Source: M55B127 sp035269185
GTDB lineage: Bacteria > Bacillota > Halanaerobiia > Halanaerobiales > M55B127
Direction of reading: 5' to 3'
NCBI GenBank assembly: GCA_964430875.1
Contig: CAYSHP010000007.1
Coordinates: forward strand, 3,060-67,059
DNA length: 64,000 nt
How positions within the stretch are numbered: position 1 is the stretch's first letter; each line of letters starts with the position of its first letter. The notes below the pieces were generated by a model, which did no database searches, was not told the origin of the DNA, and saw only the letters and a list, made by a program, of their open reading frames with translations. The translations under genes were made by a program, and so were the position numbers. This document shows positions 60,851-64,000 of this stretch, piece by piece.

Positions 60851-62092
60851 TTATTCAACAATATTTTTGGTTATTTCAGGCATTTTATTAGCATAGTCAT
60901 TTACATAAATTGATGGTATCAATGCATAGAAAGCGGCTGCTTTTACTAATTCATCTTTCCAGGTTTTTTCATTAGGAGCATGTGCCTGATCTTCATGCCC
61001 AGGTCCAAAACCTATACAAGGAATTCCATGTCTTCCCATAATTGAAACCCCATTAGTAGAAAAAGTCCATTTGTCAACTAAGGGTTCATCATCAAATAAT
61101 TTTTTATAAGAATCAACAAGAGTATCACAAACTGGGTGATCCTCTTCAATTACCCAGGTTGGAAAATAGGATTCAATTGGATAACTTAGTCCAGTATAGG
61201 AAGGTCTTTCATACTCATACATCTCAACATCAGCCTTGGCTTCTTTAACTGAAGGTAAGTTTCTTATTTGTTGTAGAGCAAATTCCCAGGTTTCACCGGC
61301 TGTTAGTCTTCTATCAATTGAAATTGAACAGCCGTCAGCTACTGCACACCTAGATGGTGAGCTAAAAAATATCTCAGAAACGGTTAATGTACCTTTGCCT
61401 AAAAACTCATCATATTTTAGATTCTCATTTAATGCCTTTAACTCATTAATAATAGGTGCCATCTTATAAATAGCATTATCTCCCCGGCTCGGAGCTGATC
61501 CATGACAGCTAACACCGTGTGTGGTTACCTTAATTTCCATCCGACCGCGGTGCCCGCGATATATGTTACAAGAAGATGGTTCGGTAATAACCACAAATTC
61601 AGGTCTAATATCTTCTTCTTCAATCATATAATGCCAGCAGAGACCATCACAATCTTCTTCCTGGACAGTACCGGTTACTACTAAAGTATAATCATCTTCT
61701 AAGCCTAAATCTTTAATAATCTTTCCAGCATAAACCATAGAAGCCATTCCGCCTTCCTGGTCACTAGCACCTCTACCTCCAATTACTTCATCATCTTCAT
61801 AGCCTTCTAAGGGGTCAAAGTCCCAGAGCTCTTCATCCCCTAAACCAACGGTATCTATATGGGCATCCATAGCAATCAGATGATCTCCATGTCCTATGTA
61901 TCCTAGTACATTCCCCATATCATCAATTTCAACTTTATCAAAACCTACTTTTTCCATTTCTTCTTTTATTCTCAAAATAACATCTTTTTCCTGACAGCTT
62001 TCACTTGGAATCGCTATCATATCTCTTAAAAATTTTGAAATATCTGGACGATATTTTTCAGCTTGTTTTAAAATTTCCGAAAAATCTTTCAT
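60851..62092 (-). CDS. YgeY-like M20-family metallohydrolase
   Basis: This 413-residue M20 peptidase/deacylase-fold enzyme has its metal site in AMDAHIDTVG, GRGASDQEGG, TVQEEDCDG, ITEPS and the GFGPGHEDQAHAPNE end. This is the YgeY family, also found in selenium- and purine-linked clusters. It would hydrolyse an amide or carbamoyl intermediate between ring opening and the carbamoyltransferase step. It lies 20 bases upstream of the YgeW-like gene. The exact substrate is unknown. Confidence 0.9.
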   Translation of the reverse strand: MKDFSEILKQAEKYRPDISKFLRDMIAIPSESCQEKDVILRIKEEMEKVGFDKVEIDDMGNVLGYIGHGDHLIAMDAHIDTVGLGDEELWDFDPLEGYEDDEVIGGRGASDQEGGMASMVYAGKIIKDLGLEDDYTLVVTGTVQEEDCDGLCWHYMIEEEDIRPEFVVITEPSSCNIYRGHRGRMEIKVTTHGVSCHGSAPSRGDNAIYKMAPIINELKALNENLKYDEFLGKGTLTVSEIFFSSPSRCAVADGCSISIDRRLTAGETWEFALQQIRNLPSVKEAKADVEMYEYERPSYTGLSYPIESYFPTWVIEEDHPVCDTLVDSYKKLFDDEPLVDKWTFSTNGVSIMGRHGIPCIGFGPGHEDQAHAPNEKTWKDELVKAAAFYALIPSIYVNDYANKMPEITKNIVE

Positions 62093-62125
62093 CTTTATAT
62101 AACCTCCATTATTGATAATTGATAA

Positions 62126-62680
62126 TTAAAAGTTTGGTGGTGTAATAGCTGAAATAAATACAAGATCTTCTTTTCCAATACTGGTTATTTTATGAGGAAG
62201 GTTGGCATTATAATAAATACTGTCACCCTTATCTAACTCATATCTTTCACTACCAATTGTAATTTGCATCTTTCCTTGAATGACAATACTTACTTCTTCA
62301 CCATTATGGGATAATGGTTTCTCTAAAGTACTAGCTCCCGGCTCAAGTCTTGCTTCAATCATCTCAATATCGTGGTCGAGATCAGGTGATATTAGTTCAA
62401 AGGTTAAATTAGAACCTGGAAATCTAAGTACTTTTCTATCTTCTTTTCTAACTACTGCATTGTGTTTTTGATCTTCAATTAAAAAGTAAAATATCGGTAC
62501 ATTTAATGCTTTTGATATCTCCCTTAAAGCTGTTATAGAGGGTTCAGCTAAGCCTCGTTCAACCTGACTTAAATAACTAGAGGTTTTGCCAATCTTTTCT
62601 GCTAATACCGATAGGCTGAGACCTTGAGTTTTTCTTATATTTCTAATCTTTTCACCCATCTTCATATTGGCTTCCACCAT
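62126..62680 (-). CDS. XRE-family regulator with cupin domain
   Basis: This 184-residue regulator has an XRE helix-turn-helix (about 7-63: LSLSVLAEKIGKTSSYLSQVERG) and a C-terminal cupin (about 108-180: LEPGASTLEKPLSHNGEEVSIVIQG then a second PHKI strand). Cupin-XRE proteins sense a small metabolite and control a neighbouring pathway. Its ATG overlaps the PLP enzyme stop by one base (TAATG) with GGGGG upstream, so it is cotranslated with the operon it likely regulates. Its ligand could be urate, xanthine or an intermediate. Confidence 0.93.
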   Translation of the reverse strand: MVEANMKMGEKIRNIRKTQGLSLSVLAEKIGKTSSYLSQVERGLAEPSITALREISKALNVPIFYFLIEDQKHNAVVRKEDRKVLRFPGSNLTFELISPDLDHDIEMIEARLEPGASTLEKPLSHNGEEVSIVIQGKMQITIGSERYELDKGDSIYYNANLPHKITSIGKEDLVFISAITPPNF

Positions 62681-63930
62681 TAGATGACCCCCTTTTCAAC
62701 AAATATCTTAGCTACTTTATCAATATCTGCATCTATTTCAATTAATTCACCGGTTGCCTTTCGAGCATTATCTATATCTTTTAAACCATTTCCGGTAATT
62801 ACTACTGCTACTGACTCATCTTTATCTATAATACCTTCTTTTACAGCATTTTTAATTCCAGCTAAACCTGCCACACCAGCTGGTTCGCCAAAAATACCAG
62901 TTGTACTTCCTAATAGTTTGATCATCTTAAGTATCTCATCATCAGATACATTAATATATTCACCATGAGAGTTTTTAACTGCATTTAAGGCTTTCCTGTA
63001 ATTTCTAGGGCTACCAACCGCAATACTATCTGCCAAAGTATTTTCATCAGTAACTTCTAAATCTTTACCAGTTTTAAATGCTTTTGTAATTGGGGCACAG
63101 CCGGCTGCTTGTACTCCTAATAATCTTGGAATACGATCAATAAATCCAATTTGTTTAAGATCATAAAATCCCTTATATGCCCCCGCAATTGTACAACCAT
63201 CTCCTACGGAAAAAACTACCCAGTCTGGTATTTCAAAGTTAAGTTGTTCTGCCATTTCTAAAACGGCGGTTTTCTTGCCTTCTACCATATAGGGGTTAAT
63301 AGCTGCGTTTCTGTTATACCAGCCCCATTTTTTGATGGCTTCATCAGAAAGGTAATAGGCCGCTTCATAGGAATCCTGAACCGATACAACTTCAGCTCCA
63401 TATACTAAAAGCTGTGCAACTTTCCCAGCTGGAGCTCTTTCTGGTACAAATATTATTGCATTCATCTCATCTTCCATAGAAGCAATATTACCTGCTAAAG
63501 AGGTAGCGGCATTACCTGTAGAAGAACAAGCTACAGTTTTTGCACCGGCTTCTCTCGCTTTTACAGCAGCCATAGCTGAAGCTCTATCTTTTAAAGAACC
63601 TGTTGGATTTAATCCATCATCTTTAATAATTAGATTGTTTAAACCTAATTTTTTAGCCATATTTTTGGAATTATATATTGGTGTATTACCAATTCTTAAA
63701 TTAGGTCTCTTGGTAGCTGTTTCCATAGGTAAAAGAGGTAAGTATCTCCAGATCGAACTTTCAGGATTTTGAGCTAATTTGTCTTTACTCCAATCATTTC
63801 TTATATCTTCATATTTATACTGTACATCTAAGATGCCTTTTTCTCCACAATTATCACATAAATACTTATCTGGTTCTGCATCATATGTCTCGCCACAGTT
63901 AGTACATTTTAAATTTTTTACATATCTCAT
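62680..63930 (-). CDS. threonine-synthase-like PLP enzyme with zinc ribbon
   Basis: This 416-residue fold-type II PLP enzyme has an N-terminal zinc-ribbon-like CTNCGETYDAEPDKYLCDNC and the PLP lysine in LNPTGSLKDRAS. The phosphate-cup segment is SSTGNAATSLAG. The overall layout fits threonine synthase. In enterobacterial and gut purine clusters this position holds YgeX, 2,3-diaminopropionate ammonia-lyase. Here the enzyme is ThrC-like instead, so it may deaminate a related amino acid, or be an ordinary threonine synthase. ATG at 63930 follows an AGAAGG site. It precedes the regulator and YgeY/YgeW-like genes. Confidence 0.87.
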   Translation of the reverse strand: MRYVKNLKCTNCGETYDAEPDKYLCDNCGEKGILDVQYKYEDIRNDWSKDKLAQNPESSIWRYLPLLPMETATKRPNLRIGNTPIYNSKNMAKKLGLNNLIIKDDGLNPTGSLKDRASAMAAVKAREAGAKTVACSSTGNAATSLAGNIASMEDEMNAIIFVPERAPAGKVAQLLVYGAEVVSVQDSYEAAYYLSDEAIKKWGWYNRNAAINPYMVEGKKTAVLEMAEQLNFEIPDWVVFSVGDGCTIAGAYKGFYDLKQIGFIDRIPRLLGVQAAGCAPITKAFKTGKDLEVTDENTLADSIAVGSPRNYRKALNAVKNSHGEYINVSDDEILKMIKLLGSTTGIFGEPAGVAGLAGIKNAVKEGIIDKDESVAVVITGNGLKDIDNARKATGELIEIDADIDKVAKIFVEKGVI

Positions 63931-63952
63931 ATTTACACCTTCTTAGACTTAA

Positions 63953-64000
63953 TTAAAGTTCTTCTAAAAGACCGACTCTTTCATTAAACTCTTTAATCAG
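63953..64000 (-). CDS. 3' end of a gene cut by the window edge
   Basis: The last 15 codons before a TAA read LIKEFNERVGLLEEL. The gene continues beyond the window on the minus strand and ends 23 bases before the PLP enzyme gene, so it is probably the preceding gene of the same operon. No family can be recognised from so few residues. Confidence 0.6.
   Translation of the reverse strand: MIKEFNERVGLLEEL

Noticed and set aside
1..64000. tRNA, rRNA, CRISPR arrays, insertion sequences, phage genes
   Set aside because: None was recognised by eye: no clover-leaf T-loop motifs, no regularly spaced repeats, and no transposase or integrase frames.

Overview
The window is AT-rich (roughly one third GC by eye), densely packed DNA from an anaerobic, motile bacterium of the Bacillota. 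Ferredoxin-type enzymes, molybdoenzymes, TTG/GTG starts and strong AGGAGG ribosome sites fit this. Both secreted binding proteins carry signal peptides without a lipobox cysteine. That suggests a diderm lineage such as Halanaerobiales, but this is inference, not a proven assignment. No rRNA, tRNA, CRISPR array, insertion sequence or phage gene was seen. Almost everything reads on the minus strand.

Region 1 (1-15.6 kb) is a chemotaxis and cyclic-di-GMP block. Minus-strand order is: c-di-GMP-I riboswitch with terminator, HBM-type chemoreceptor, CheY, CheA, two CheW, a MEDS-PAS-GAF-HD-GYP phosphodiesterase, two diguanylate cyclases with intact GGDEF and inhibitory sites, a small PspC protein and a truncated GAF-PAS sensor. 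Divergent from the riboswitch is an unusual XRE-PAS-HD-GYP protein whose HD catalytic residues are replaced, a candidate c-di-GMP-reading transcription factor.

Region 2 (15.8-28.5 kb) holds an Hsp20 behind tandem CtsR-like boxes, a PHP hydrolase, a LonB-type protease preceded by a promoter/terminator unit that may be a small RNA, a hydantoinase, PhoU, and two divergent TetR genes sharing four copies of a GACCAnnTGGTC-type operator in front of an ABC-2 exporter. A 22-codon remnant of a duplicated aldo/keto reductase and an MFS transporter follow.

Region 3 (28.6-38.2 kb) has a pseudouridine catabolic operon (psuG, sugar kinase, ferredoxin-type aldo/keto reductase), a fluoride riboswitch driving a cation/proton antiporter and a DUF190 protein, and a BMP-type nucleoside ABC importer.

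Region 4 (38.4-64 kb) contains threonine aldolase, AzlCD, an ABC ATPase and binding protein with a ModE-like box and a ModE-like regulator, MocA, and a large purine-degradation island. The island includes an AzgA-type permease, adenine deaminase, PreA-like protein, a split-subunit and a complete xanthine-dehydrogenase-type hydroxylase, SsnA, an 8-oxoguanine/guanine deaminase and a xanthine/urate permease. Upstream is an operon with YgeW-like carbamoyltransferase, YgeY-like hydrolase, an XRE-cupin regulator and a threonine-synthase-like PLP enzyme. Molybdenum uptake and cofactor maturation, nucleoside import, base deamination, hydroxylation and ring opening thus lie together. This resembles the anaerobic urate/purine clusters known from gut bacteria, but with differences listed in the findings.
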